From: an uncultured Alphaproteobacteria bacterium
GTDB taxonomy: Bacteria > Pseudomonadota > Alphaproteobacteria > Rhizobiales > Ancalomicrobiaceae
Reading direction: 5' to 3'
DNA: 64,000 bases
Assembly (NCBI GenBank): GCA_937892955.1
Contig: CALBKH010000002.1
Location: 1 to 64,000 of the forward strand
Positions 1-8,166 of the stretch are shown in pieces. Position 1 is the first letter of the stretch, and each line of letters begins with the position of its first letter. The translations under genes and the position numbers were made by a program. The notes under the pieces were generated by a model. That model was not told the DNA's origin. It searched no databases and saw nothing but the letters and a program-made list of their open reading frames with translations.

Positions 1-2618
1 TGGCAATCTCCTCAGGCGAAACGCTCATCCGTGATTTTCAAAACGGACTCTTAGCGGTGTTGGCGACAGTCGCCATGACCGCCCCCGCCGAAGCGCAGGC
101 CGACAAGCGGGTGCTGCCCTTCGCCACCACCACGTTCCCGCCACCGGGGTTCGTTCCGTCGAGCCCGGCCGCGGCGAGCGTGGCCTCCCCCTACCGTCTC
201 GGCTTCTACAAGACGGCGCGACGGATCGGTTGCGACCACGTGAGCTACAGGATCCGGGTCCAGGTGGACATGGATCCGGGTCTTCTCGCCGACGGCACCT
301 TCGCGGGAAGCCTGGCGTCCACGCGATTCGATTTCCGTGACGCGCTTCCCGCCGGCCTGACCGCCACGCGCGTCGACATCGCCGGTGATGTTCTCGCCGC
401 ATCGTCCGGGATCCCGCTCCAGGTCGCTGCGAGCGGTCCCGTGACGATCCCCGATATCCGCTTCGATCCGGCGGCGTTCGCGCCCGGCAGGTCGTCGCTC
501 TCCTTCGAGATCGACATCGATGCCCGGATCGATCGCACCGCCTTCGGGTCTCCGGCGGCGATCGAAAATCAGGCGGTGCTCGAGATCGCGACCGCCACCG
601 GTCCCTACGCGACCATCGGCTCCCACGATCCGGCCTACCCGGAGGACGCCGACGAGTTCAACGGGATCCCGACGGCGCTCGTGGTCGACATGGCCGGATG
701 CGACACCTCCGCTTCTTCGCAGGGCACGGCGTCGAGCACCACCCAGTTCGGTCTCGCCCGACCGAACGCGCAGCCGCCCCTCGGCGGCGAAGCGTGTTTC
801 AAGCTGGTTCAGGGCGAGCTCCTGTGCTCGCCGACCGGCAACGGCACCCGGGTCTACCGCATGCCCTTCGGCCCGGAGATGAGCGGCAGGACCGTCGAGT
901 TCATGCCGGGCACGCCGGGCGTCTTCGTCGATCCGCCGATGGCCGTGGTGCCGAACGGCGGTGGCGTTCTCGAATGGACCATCCACGGCGCCCGGCCGGG
1001 CATGACGCTCCTCTTCTCCACCGTCGGCCACGAGGTGACCACCGGACCGGCGGAAGGCTGGGGCATCTGCTGCAGGCAACTCGTCGAGATCGTCGTTCCC
1101 GTCGAAGATTGCCCGCGGCCCGAACGGCCGAGGCTCGTGGTGCAGAAGCAGGCTCTGCCCGGCCGCTGCGATCCCGGCGCCGCGCAGTGCACCTTCCGCA
1201 TCACGCTCACCAATCGTGGCACCGCGCCTCATGTCGGCGAGTTGAGCTTCACCGACACCATCATGGGCGGTCAGGCTCGGATCGCGGTTGCGCCCGCGGC
1301 CCCGTGGCAGTGCTCCGCCACGGCCACGCCGACCGTCTGTCGCCATCCGGCCACCACGCTGGCGCCGGGGCAGTCGATCTCGGTCGACCTGACGCTCGAC
1401 GATCTCTCGACGCGCCGGTGGAACCAGGCGCTCAACTGCGCGCGGATCGACGGCCAGATTCCTCGGAATGCACGCCGCCGGTCGGACGTCGCCTGTGCTT
1501 TCGGCTCCACGCCGCCGCCGAAGAAGACGGTGAACGAGCCGCCACGGTTGAAGCTCGAGAAGAAGACGCTCTCTCCGGTCTGCTCGGCCAGCGGAGTGTG
1601 TCGGTTCGCCATCGAGGTCACGAACATCGGCGGCACGCCCCATCGCGGTCCGGTCTCTCTGGACGACCAACTGGCGTACAAGAATCCGAAGAAGATCCGG
1701 ATCAGCCCCGCCGATCGGTGGAACTGCCAGATTCCGCAGGCGGGACGCCTTTCGTGCCGCACCAGGAGCGATGCGGTGCTGCCGCCGAGGGCGGTGATGA
1801 CCCTGCTCGTGGAAGTCACCGTCGACCCGGCGCTGGCCGCGTCGGCGAACGGAGGGATGGCCGACGTCACCAACTGCGCGGCGCTCCGCGACTCCGCGGG
1901 CGGTGCCGGACCGCAGTCCTGTGCCACGGCGAAGATCCGGATTCCGAAGATCGAAAAGCCCCCGATCGACGTTCCGCCGGCGCCCGTCCCGCCGCCACCG
2001 GTGATTCCGCGCGGGGCGGTCGGTCTGCCGCCGCCGGTACCGACCCAGGAGCTGCCACGCAACCTCCCGCCGCCGGTGCCCTCCCAGGAACTGCCGCGCA
2101 ACCTGCCGCCGCCGGTCGCTCCGCCGTCGTCCGCCCGACAGGCTCCGGTCTGCGTGATCCCGGGACAGGTCCTCAATGCGGCGGGGCGCTGCGTCTGTGA
2201 GGCCGGAACGACCTACGACCCGCGCACCCGCAGCTGCACCGGTGGACGCACGCCGCCCGCCCCGGCGTACGCCCCGGCGGCACCGACCTACAGGCCTGCA
2301 GCACCGGCCTATACGCCGCCCGCGCCGGCCTATCGGTCGAACGCTCCCACCCAGCGCTACGTGCCGGCGAGGCCGTCGCGGACCGAGCCGGTCCGGCCGA
2401 GCAAGCGGCAGTCGGAGAAGCAGCAACGTCCTCCGCGCGAGGTCAAGCCCGCCCGTCCGGCCCGCGAACAGCAGCGCAGGCCCGACAATCGCCGGCCGCA
2501 GCAGGAACGCCCGCGTCGTGATCCGGACGCCGGGCGGAAGGTCCTGGAGGGCATTCTGAACGGTCTGGGGAACAATCGCGGAGAGGGGCCCCGGCGGAGG
2601 CCGGAGCCGCTGGATTGA
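1..2618 (+). CDS. Secreted DUF11-like repeat protein with Pro/Arg-rich tail, 5' end at window edge
   Basis: Function unknown; probably exported. The frame is open to the left edge. Bases 1-2 (TG) would finish an ATG, GTG or TTG codon, followed by AISSGETLIRDF and a hydrophobic stretch ending AEAQA, which looks like a signal peptide. I therefore run the gene from the edge; the inner GTG at 57 would leave only half a leader. Counting residues from 57, two DUF11-like modules lie at about 358-465 and 498-615, each with paired cysteines. They are followed by a 13-residue proline repeat (655-687), a small Cys-rich module (696-731), an Ala/Pro/Tyr-rich stretch and an Arg/Lys-rich tail to 853. The modules suggest an extracytoplasmic structural or adhesive role, which is inference. 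No operon partner is visible. Confidence 0.75.
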   Translation, partial: AISSGETLIRDFQNGLLAVLATVAMTAPAEAQADKRVLPFATTTFPPPGFVPSSPAAASVASPYRLGFYKTARRIGCDHVSYRIRVQVDMDPGLLADGTFAGSLASTRFDFRDALPAGLTATRVDIAGDVLAASSGIPLQVAASGPVTIPDIRFDPAAFAPGRSSLSFEIDIDARIDRTAFGSPAAIENQAVLEIATATGPYATIGSHDPAYPEDADEFNGIPTALVVDMAGCDTSASSQGTASSTTQFGLARPNAQPPLGGEACFKLVQGELLCSPTGNGTRVYRMPFGPEMSGRTVEFMPGTPGVFVDPPMAVVPNGGGVLEWTIHGARPGMTLLFSTVGHEVTTGPAEGWGICCRQLVEIVVPVEDCPRPERPRLVVQKQALPGRCDPGAAQCTFRITLTNRGTAPHVGELSFTDTIMGGQARIAVAPAAPWQCSATATPTVCRHPATTLAPGQSISVDLTLDDLSTRRWNQALNCARIDGQIPRNARRRSDVACAFGSTPPPKKTVNEPPRLKLEKKTLSPVCSASGVCRFAIEVTNIGGTPHRGPVSLDDQLAYKNPKKIRISPADRWNCQIPQAGRLSCRTRSDAVLPPRAVMTLLVEVTVDPALAASANGGMADVTNCAALRDSAGGAGPQSCATAKIRIPKIEKPPIDVPPAPVPPPPVIPRGAVGLPPPVPTQELPRNLPPPVPSQELPRNLPPPVAPPSSARQAPVCVIPGQVLNAAGRCVCEAGTTYDPRTRSCTGGRTPPAPAYAPAAPTYRPAAPAYTPPAPAYRSNAPTQRYVPARPSRTEPVRPSKRQSEKQQRPPREVKPARPAREQQRRPDNRRPQQERPRRDPDAGRKVLEGILNGLGNNRGEGPRRRPEPLD
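2028..2117 (+). repeat. 39-bp tandem repeat inside the DUF11-like gene
   Basis: Two 13-codon units (2028-2066 and 2067-2105), each encoding PPPVPxQELPRNL, are followed by a partial third unit that starts PPPV. The DNA copies differ at several synonymous positions, so the duplication is not very recent. It forms a proline-rich spacer between the DUF11-like modules and the Cys-rich module. Confidence 0.85.
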
Positions 2619-2686
2619 TCGGATCGATCCGCGGTCGTCCCGTCGATCGTCTCGGGCCGGTGGCGCCGTCGTGGGCGCCGCCGGCC

Positions 2687-2954
2687 AACTCGTTCCTCGA
2701 CGAGGACGGCACCGACGAACTCTACGGCGGCACCGGCGGCGACCACCCGTGGGGTGAAGCGGGCGCCGACGAGTTCGACTTCGCCGGAACGGCGGGCAAC
2801 GACAGGATCGGCGATTTCACCGACGGTGAGGGCGAGATCATGCTCAGCGGCTCACGGGATCACGTTCGCGTCACGGCCACCGTCGCCGGCAGCCCGCTGC
2901 TGGTCGATGTGGATGCCGCCGAGATCACCGCCGCCGACTTCCTCTTCGTCCGAG
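2687..2954 (+). pseudogene. Decayed C-terminal fragment of an RTX / haemolysin-type calcium-binding protein
   Basis: Read in the frame of 2615, this stretch encodes one good and one degenerate glycine-aspartate nonapeptide (GTDELYGG, then GEAGADEFDF). It continues with NDRIGDFTDGEG and ends ITAADFLFV, the typical last segment of RTX and M10 serralysin-like proteins that carries the type I secretion signal. There is no upstream calcium-repeat array or enzymatic domain. The only start in frame is a TTG at 2615 overlapping the preceding stop, and beyond about 2954 the frame becomes Arg/Ser-rich and unlike a protein. I read it as the relic of a lost gene. A short live ORF (2615-3112) cannot be excluded. 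Confidence 0.5.
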
Positions 2955-3149
2955 GTCGGCGGACCCGATCTCCTCCTGCCGGACCGGACCGATGCGGTCG
3001 GTCACGCTGCACCGAATTCATACGACGAACCAACGGCTTCTCGTCGTCGTCGGGCGGTCGAACCGGGATCGGGGTCGCAGACACTGGCGCGGACCCGCCC
3101 GGTCGGCCATGATCGCGCCACCTCCCCCTCGTCCTTTCCGGAGCCGTCC

Positions 3150-4154
3150 ATGACTCTCGTCGATCGATTCTACGCCGAACGTGCCCGTGGCCATTCTCCC
3201 GTCGGTCTCGGCTGCATGAGTTTCGGCGGTATGTACGGGCCGACCGACGAGGCGACGAGCCGCGCCACGCTCGCTCGCGCCCTCGACCTCGGCGTCACCT
3301 TCTGGGACACCGCCAACATCTACGGCGAGGGCGTCAGCGAGGAATTCATCGGCCGCTTCTTCGCCGACCACCCCGGCACCCGCGACCGCGTCATGCTCGC
3401 CACCAAGTTCGCCATCACCAAGTCGCCGGACGGCAAACGGGTGATCGACAACTCGCCGGGCCATATGCGCGAGGCGCTCTCCGCCTCGCTGAAACGGCTC
3501 GGAACCGACCGTGTCGATCTCTACTACGTCCACCGCTACGACCCGGCCGTGCCGATCGAGGAGACCATCGGGGCGCTCGCCGACGAAGTGAAGGCCGGCC
3601 GGATCGGCGCCATCGGTCTCTCCGAGGTTTCGCCCGACACCCTGCGCCGGGCCGCGGCCATCCACCCGATCGCCGCCGTCCAGTCGGAATATTCGCTGTG
3701 GACGCGCACCCCCGAACTCGGCCTCCTCGACGCCTGCGCCGAACTCGGCGCCCTCTTCGTCGCCTTCTCGCCGCTCGGCCGCGGCTACTTCTGCGGCGAC
3801 CTCGAAGATCCCGGCACCCTCGCGCCGTCCGACTTCCGTCGCGCCAACCCGCGCTTCGAAGGCGTCAACTGGCAGCGCAACCGCGCCAAGCTGCAGGCGT
3901 ATCTCGAACTGGCGGCATCCTGGGGGGTCACGCCCTCCGCGCTGGCCATCGCCTGGACGCTGGCCAAGGGATCCCACGTCGTCCCGATCCCGGGAACCCG
4001 CACCGCTGCCCATCTCGAGGACGATGCGAGCGCCGGGTCGGTCGAATTGACGGCGGAGCGCATCGCCGAACTCGAACATCTGCTGCCGCCGGGCTTCGCC
4101 GCCGGCGACCGTTACAGCCCGTCGCAGTGGCTCTACGTCGAGCGCTACGGCTGA
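3150..4154 (+). CDS. Aldo/keto reductase
   Basis: A 334-residue NADPH-dependent oxidoreductase of the aldo/keto reductase superfamily (TIM barrel, cytosolic), reducing aldehydes or ketones; the substrate cannot be told from sequence. The catalytic tetrad is visible as Asp53, Tyr58 (DTANIYGEG), Lys86 (LATKF) and His128 (YYVHRYD). The C-terminal nucleotide-binding part includes VPIPGTRTAAHLEDD. The general pattern fits the perakine-reductase / YajO-like group. The ATG at 3150 has a GGAG about six bases upstream; longer open frame upstream runs through the RTX relic and is rejected. It appears monocistronic, with a large stem-loop right after the stop. Confidence 0.9.
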   Translation: MTLVDRFYAERARGHSPVGLGCMSFGGMYGPTDEATSRATLARALDLGVTFWDTANIYGEGVSEEFIGRFFADHPGTRDRVMLATKFAITKSPDGKRVIDNSPGHMREALSASLKRLGTDRVDLYYVHRYDPAVPIEETIGALADEVKAGRIGAIGLSEVSPDTLRRAAAIHPIAAVQSEYSLWTRTPELGLLDACAELGALFVAFSPLGRGYFCGDLEDPGTLAPSDFRRANPRFEGVNWQRNRAKLQAYLELAASWGVTPSALAIAWTLAKGSHVVPIPGTRTAAHLEDDASAGSVELTAERIAELEHLLPPGFAAGDRYSPSQWLYVERYG

Positions 4155-4457
4155 GGTCGGACGCGCGGCGGGAGGAGATGCCGAAGTATCCGCTTCGGCT
4201 GCTCCTCCGTCGCCGCCGCGCCCGACACGGCTCGAGCTTCGTCGTGCGGCTCACGGTCGCGCTTTCGGCGCGACCGACCCTTCCGGTCGCCGCCTGCGGG
4301 CATCGATCCGCCCTTCGCGGACGTCCGAAACCTCCGGCGCCTCGGCTCCCGCACCGGCGTGCTCGAGATCGAGGCGGGGATCGTGTTTTTTCGAGTATGC
4401 AGAATGCCGAAAAACGTCCTATCCTGACGCTGGTCGCTTCCCGCTTCGGAGCCCGTC
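4155..4457. other. Intergenic stretch between aldo/keto reductase and nik operon
   Basis: No convincing gene. It holds the stem-loop at 4165-4216. Its last 80 bases, more AT-rich than the surroundings, presumably hold the nik operon promoter. A GTATGC at 4395-4400 resembles half of an enterobacterial NikR site, but no good second half is present. Confidence 0.6.
4165..4216 (+). terminator. Large imperfect stem-loop after the aldo/keto reductase gene
   Basis: GCGGCG, GGAGGAG (4171-4177) and GCCGAAG (4180-4186) pair with CTTCGGC (4193-4199), CTCCTCC (4202-4208) and CGCCGC (4211-4216): 20 pairs around a 6-base loop with small interior bulges. It follows the stop at 4154 closely. No U-tract follows, so termination may be Rho-dependent, or the hairpin may protect the 3' end. 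Confidence 0.5.
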
Positions 4458-5234
4458 ATGCGCAGCCTCGCGATCGCCTCGTTCGTCCTCGCGCTCACGG
4501 CGACGCCGTCTTTCGCCCATTTCCAGGAGATCATCCCCTCCTCCGACGTCCTGCCGGAGGGCGGCGAGGTGAGTTTCGACCTCGTCTTCACCCATCCGAT
4601 GGAACGCGGCCCGGTGATGGAGATGGCGCGTCCGGCGCGGGTCGGCATGGTCCGTGACGGCAAGACCGTCGACCTCATCGGCTCGCTCACCGCGGTCGAC
4701 ATCGGCGGCAGGACCGCCTGGCGTCTCGCCACCCGGCTCGCCGGGCCCGGCGCCGGCGTCTTCTTCGTCGAGCCGAAACCCTATTGGGAGGCGGCGGAGA
4801 AGAAATGGATCGTCCACTACGCCAAGGTGGTGGTCGACGCCTTCGCCTCGGGCGAGGGTTGGGCGGCCTCGGTCGGCCTGCCGGTCGAGATCGAACCGCT
4901 CGTCCGCCCGACCGGCCTGTGGACCGGCAACCTCTTCCGCGGCATCGTCCGTCGCGACGGCGAGCCGGTGCCCTTCGCCGAGATCGAGGTGGAATGGGCC
5001 AACGACGGCTCGGTGACACCGCCGAACGACGCCTTCCTCACCCAGGTGATCAGGGCCGACGAGCGCGGCGTCTTCGCCTACGCCATGCCGCGCGCCGGCT
5101 GGTGGGGCTTCGCCGCCCTCGTCGACGGGCCGGAAGCCCCGGGCCCCGACGGTAAGCCTGCGCCGACCGAACGCGGCGGCCTCATCTGGGTCAAGACCAC
5201 CGACATGGGCACCGCCCCCGCCCCGAAGCGCTGA
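4458..5234 (+). CDS. nikK: NikK-type periplasmic DUF4198 component of nickel ECF transporter
   Basis: A 258-residue DUF4198 protein with a clear signal peptide (about residues 1-20, ending PSFA before HFQE). Family members sit at the head of NikKMLQO operons and are thought to capture nickel in the periplasm for the membrane components. The mature N-terminus begins with His, and the two-lobed beta-rich pattern (FTHPMERGP, VVDAFASGEGW, GEPVPFAEIEVEW) is typical. It is the first gene of a tight operon; nikM starts 10 bases after its stop. Nickel rather than cobalt specificity is inferred from the DUF4198 component and the NikR-family gene downstream. Confidence 0.85.
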   Translation: MRSLAIASFVLALTATPSFAHFQEIIPSSDVLPEGGEVSFDLVFTHPMERGPVMEMARPARVGMVRDGKTVDLIGSLTAVDIGGRTAWRLATRLAGPGAGVFFVEPKPYWEAAEKKWIVHYAKVVVDAFASGEGWAASVGLPVEIEPLVRPTGLWTGNLFRGIVRRDGEPVPFAEIEVEWANDGSVTPPNDAFLTQVIRADERGVFAYAMPRAGWWGFAALVDGPEAPGPDGKPAPTERGGLIWVKTTDMGTAPAPKR

Positions 5235-5244
5235 GGAGATCGCC

Positions 5245-5868
5245 ATGGCCCACATCCCCGACGGTGTCCTCTCGCTCCCCGTCCTCCTCGGCGGCGGCGT
5301 TCTCGCCGCCGGCGGCCTCGCCCTCGGGCTGTCGCGGCTCGACGAACGCGACATTCCGGCGACCGCGATCCTCGCCGCCGTGTTCTTCGTCGTCTCGCTG
5401 GTCTCGGTGCCGCTCGGCCCGTCGAGCGTCCATCTGCTGCTCTCCGGCCTGATGGGCATCGTTCTCGGGGTGAAGGCGATCCCGGCGATCTTCGTCGGCC
5501 TTCTACTGCAGGCGGTGTTCTTCGGCTTCGGCGGGCTGACGTCGCTCGGCGTCGACGTGGTCGACATCGCCTTTCCCGGGGTGATCCTCGGCACACTCGC
5601 CGCGCCGCTCCTCGCCCGCACCGACGGTCTCCTCGCCGGGGGAATCGCCGCCGCGGTGGCCGCCGCGTCGGTGCTCGGCACGCTCGCCTGCGTCGCCCTG
5701 GCGCTGGCGCTCTCTTCGGCCGACTACCTGCCGAGCCTGCGCGTCGTCGTGCTCACCGGCCTGCCGCTCGCCGCGGTCGAGGCCGTCGTCACCGGCTTCG
5801 TCGTCGCCTACCTGAAGCGGGTGAAGCCCGAGATCCTGCCCTTCGCCCCGGCGGGGGCGACCGGATGA
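5245..5868 (+). CDS. nikM: NikM/CbiM-family substrate-binding membrane subunit of ECF transporter
   Basis: A 207-residue integral membrane S component that binds the metal ion. It begins MAHIPDGVLS; the family needs a His at mature position 2, which removal of Met before Ala would restore. A second conserved His is in GPSSVHLLLSG. Six to seven hydrophobic helices follow. A GAGGAG ribosome-binding site precedes the ATG. The stop overlaps the nikL start by four bases (ATGA), implying translational coupling. CbiM for cobalt is the alternative, but NikK and NikL partners argue for nickel. Confidence 0.9.
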   Translation: MAHIPDGVLSLPVLLGGGVLAAGGLALGLSRLDERDIPATAILAAVFFVVSLVSVPLGPSSVHLLLSGLMGIVLGVKAIPAIFVGLLLQAVFFGFGGLTSLGVDVVDIAFPGVILGTLAAPLLARTDGLLAGGIAAAVAAASVLGTLACVALALALSSADYLPSLRVVVLTGLPLAAVEAVVTGFVVAYLKRVKPEILPFAPAGATG

Positions 5869-6563
5869 TCGCCGCGCGCGCCCTCGCTCGCCGCCTCGCC
5901 GTCGCCGTGCTCGCCGCGGCGACGATCGCAGCCGGCGTGGCTCCGGCCGCAGCCCATCGCCTGAAGCTCTTCCTCACGACCGAGGCCGGCGAAATCGCCG
6001 GCTACGCCTTCTTCGTCGGCGGTGGCCGGCCCGACGGCGTCGACTACGTCGTCGCCGATGCGGCCGGCCGCGAGGTCCACCGCGGTCGAACCGACGAACA
6101 CGGCGCCTTCCGCTGGCGGCCGGTCTCGGCCGCCGACTACGCGGTGACGGTGAACGCCGGCGACGGCCACTGGGTGAGCGGAACCGTCACCGCCGATCGC
6201 CTCGCCGGACCGGCCTGGCCGACCGAGCCGACGTCCGCCGACCGGACCGAAAAGCCCGCCTCGCCGCCACCCGAGCCGTCGATGGCCCCCGCGGCGGCTC
6301 CCCCGCCGGCCCCCTCGCCGCCCTCCGCCGCCCCGCCGCGCCCGTCGGGGATCGACGAGGACGCCCTCGCCCGTCTCGTCGAATATCGGGTCGACGCGGC
6401 GCTCGAACGGCGGTTGCGGCCGCTCGAGGAGGCCTACGAGCGAGCCGAAGGGCGATTGCGCTTCAACGACATCATGGGCGGCATCGGCATGATCGTCGGT
6501 CTCGCCGGGGCGGCTCTGTGGGCCTCGTCGCGCCGTCGCCGCGACCCGGAGGAGAAGCCGTGA
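5865..6563 (+). CDS. nikL: NikL small membrane component of nickel ECF transporter
   Basis: A 232-residue protein in the position of NikL/CbiN in NikKMLQO operons. It has an N-terminal signal or anchor helix (about 1-30, ending AAAHRLK), a periplasmic beta domain of the carboxypeptidase-regulatory-like type (GREVHRGRTDEHGAFRW), a Pro/Ala-rich linker, a short helical stretch and a C-terminal transmembrane helix (about 203-222) followed by basic residues. It overlaps nikM by four bases and nikQ by four bases. In characterised systems this component assists metal delivery to the S subunit. The call rests on topology and context more than on residue identity. Confidence 0.8.
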   Translation: MIAARALARRLAVAVLAAATIAAGVAPAAAHRLKLFLTTEAGEIAGYAFFVGGGRPDGVDYVVADAAGREVHRGRTDEHGAFRWRPVSAADYAVTVNAGDGHWVSGTVTADRLAGPAWPTEPTSADRTEKPASPPPEPSMAPAAAPPPAPSPPSAAPPRPSGIDEDALARLVEYRVDAALERRLRPLEEAYERAEGRLRFNDIMGGIGMIVGLAGAALWASSRRRRDPEEKP

Positions 6564-7324
6564 GCGAAGCGTTCCTCGACGATCGCGCCGTCGCCGCCCG
6601 GCCGCTCCTCGACCGGCTCGACCCGCGCAGCCGGATCCTCGCGTCCGTCGTCGCCGTGGCCGTGGTCCTCGCGCTGCGCTCGCCGCCGGTCCTCGCCGCA
6701 TCCACGGCGCTCGCCATCGGGCTCGCGCTCGCCGTCGGCGCGAAGCCCGGCGACCTGCTGCGCCGCCTCGCCCATGTCGAGGGTTTTCTCGCCGTGCTGC
6801 TGGTGCTGCTGCCGCTCACCGTGCCGGGTCCGGACTGGGCGCGGCTCGGGCCGCTCGTGCTGTCCCAGCCGGGGGTCGACCGCGCCGTGCTGGTGGTGCT
6901 GCGAGTGACCCTGGCGGCGGCGGTGATCTTCACTCTCGTCGCCGGGCTCGAACCGGTGCGCTTCGGCCACGCCCTCGCCCGGCTCGGGATGCCGAGGAAA
7001 CTGGTGCATCTGTTGCTCTTCGCCGTGCGCTTCGTCGCGCTGCTGCGCGAGGAGGTGGCCCGCCGTCACGATTCGCTCCGCGCCCGCGCCTTCCGCCCCC
7101 GCACCTCGATCCACACCCTGCGCACTCTCGCCCATCTCACCGGCCGCCTGCTCGTCGGTGCCGTCGAGCGCGCCGAGCGGGTCGACGAGGCGATGCGCTG
7201 CCGTGCCTTCACCGGCCGCTTCGCCCTCGTCGACGGCGGCGGTTACGGTACCGCCGATCGTCGCTTTGCCGTGGTCGCCACCGTTCTTCTGCTCCTCCCC
7301 CTGGTGACGGAGCGGCTGACGTGA
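6560..7324 (+). CDS. nikQ: NikQ/CbiQ-family transmembrane (T) subunit of ECF transporter
   Basis: A 254-residue energy-coupling transmembrane protein linking the S component to the ATPase. The GTG at 6560 overlaps the nikL stop (GTGA) and matches the family N-terminus; an upstream in-frame start at 6518 would overlap nikL further and is rejected. Hydrophobic helices lie near the N-terminus and in the middle. The cytoplasmic coupling helices carry the Ala-Arg-Gly-like signatures seen here as DSLRARAFR and DEAMRCRAF, which contact the ATPase dimer. The stop overlaps the nikO start by four bases. Confidence 0.9.
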   Translation: MSEAFLDDRAVAARPLLDRLDPRSRILASVVAVAVVLALRSPPVLAASTALAIGLALAVGAKPGDLLRRLAHVEGFLAVLLVLLPLTVPGPDWARLGPLVLSQPGVDRAVLVVLRVTLAAAVIFTLVAGLEPVRFGHALARLGMPRKLVHLLLFAVRFVALLREEVARRHDSLRARAFRPRTSIHTLRTLAHLTGRLLVGAVERAERVDEAMRCRAFTGRFALVDGGGYGTADRRFAVVATVLLLLPLVTERLT

Positions 7325-8091
7325 GCGCGCTCTTCGATCTCGTCGACGTCGCCGTGGCGCGCGCCGGCCGGCCGATCCTCACTTCGGTGTCGATGACGCT
7401 GGAACCGGGCGAGCGTCTGGCGCTCGTGGGGGCGAACGGCGCCGGCAAGACGACGCTGCTTCGAACCCTCGTCGGCCTCGAGCGGCCGAGCGCCGGCCGG
7501 ATCGTCGCCTTCGGTCGCGAACGCCGCATCGAGAAGGACTTCCACGAGGTCCGCGCCCGCGCCGGTTTCCTCTTCCAGGACCCCGACGACCAGCTGTTCT
7601 CGCCGACGGTGATCGAGGACGTCGCCTTCGGCCCGCTCAATCTCGGCCTGTCGGCGGCCGCGGCCGAAGCCCGCGCCCGCGCCACCCTCGATCGCCTCGG
7701 CCTCGCCGGCCTCGCCGCGCGCGTCACCCATCGCCTCTCGGGCGGTGAGAAGCGGCTGGTGAGTCTGGCCACAGTGCTCGCCATGGAGCCACGGGCGCTG
7801 CTGCTCGACGAGCCGACCAACGCCCTCGACGAGACCCATCGTGACCGGTTGATCGACATCCTCGCCGGCCTCGACGTGGCGATGGTGATCGTCGCCCACG
7901 ATCGGCTGTTCCTCGAGAAACTCGCCACTCGCGCCGTGCTGCTGAAGAACGGCCGCCTCGCGCCGGCGAGCCTGCATCGCCATGTCCACGTGCACGACCA
8001 CGTCCACATCCACGGGCTCGACGACGACCACGGTCACACCCATCCCCGGGCCCACCCCCACGTTCACGCCCCCGAAGACCCGGCGACGTGA
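7321..8091 (+). CDS. nikO: NikO/CbiO-family ATP-binding subunit with His-rich C-terminal tail
   Basis: A 256-residue ABC ATPase that powers the ECF transporter. Walker A GANGAGKTT is at 37-45, the Q-loop Gln at 86 (FQDPDDQLF, typical of CbiO/EcfA), signature LSGGEK at 139-144, Walker B LLDEP at 161-165 and the H-loop His at 193. After the ABC fold there is a tail with 13 His between residues 219 and 249, alternating with Val, Asp and Pro, a likely metal-binding or storage segment. The GTG start is coupled to nikQ by a four-base overlap. It is the last transporter gene; the NikR-family gene follows after 75 bases. Confidence 0.92.
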   Translation: MSALFDLVDVAVARAGRPILTSVSMTLEPGERLALVGANGAGKTTLLRTLVGLERPSAGRIVAFGRERRIEKDFHEVRARAGFLFQDPDDQLFSPTVIEDVAFGPLNLGLSAAAAEARARATLDRLGLAGLAARVTHRLSGGEKRLVSLATVLAMEPRALLLDEPTNALDETHRDRLIDILAGLDVAMVIVAHDRLFLEKLATRAVLLKNGRLAPASLHRHVHVHDHVHIHGLDDDHGHTHPRAHPHVHAPEDPAT

Positions 8092-8166
8092 TCGTCCCGA
8101 CTTCTCACGCGCCTCGATCGGCGTAGGATCCCGACGACCTGTCGATGCCCGCCGGAGCCGGACCCC

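Noticed and set aside
2615..3112. Live small gene starting at TTG 2615
   Set aside because: The start overlaps the previous stop with no ribosome-binding site, and the last third reads as non-protein sequence. The RTX-like middle is better explained as a relic.
4395..4424. Possible NikR operator upstream of nikK (GTATGC ... CCTATC)
   Set aside because: Only one half resembles the known GTATGA half-site and the second half does not pair. With a ligand-less NikR the site may also differ, so I do not call it.
7975..8067. His-rich stretch as a repeat array or CRISPR-like DNA
   Set aside because: The regularity comes from His-Val/His-Asp codons within nikO; there are no direct repeats with spacers.
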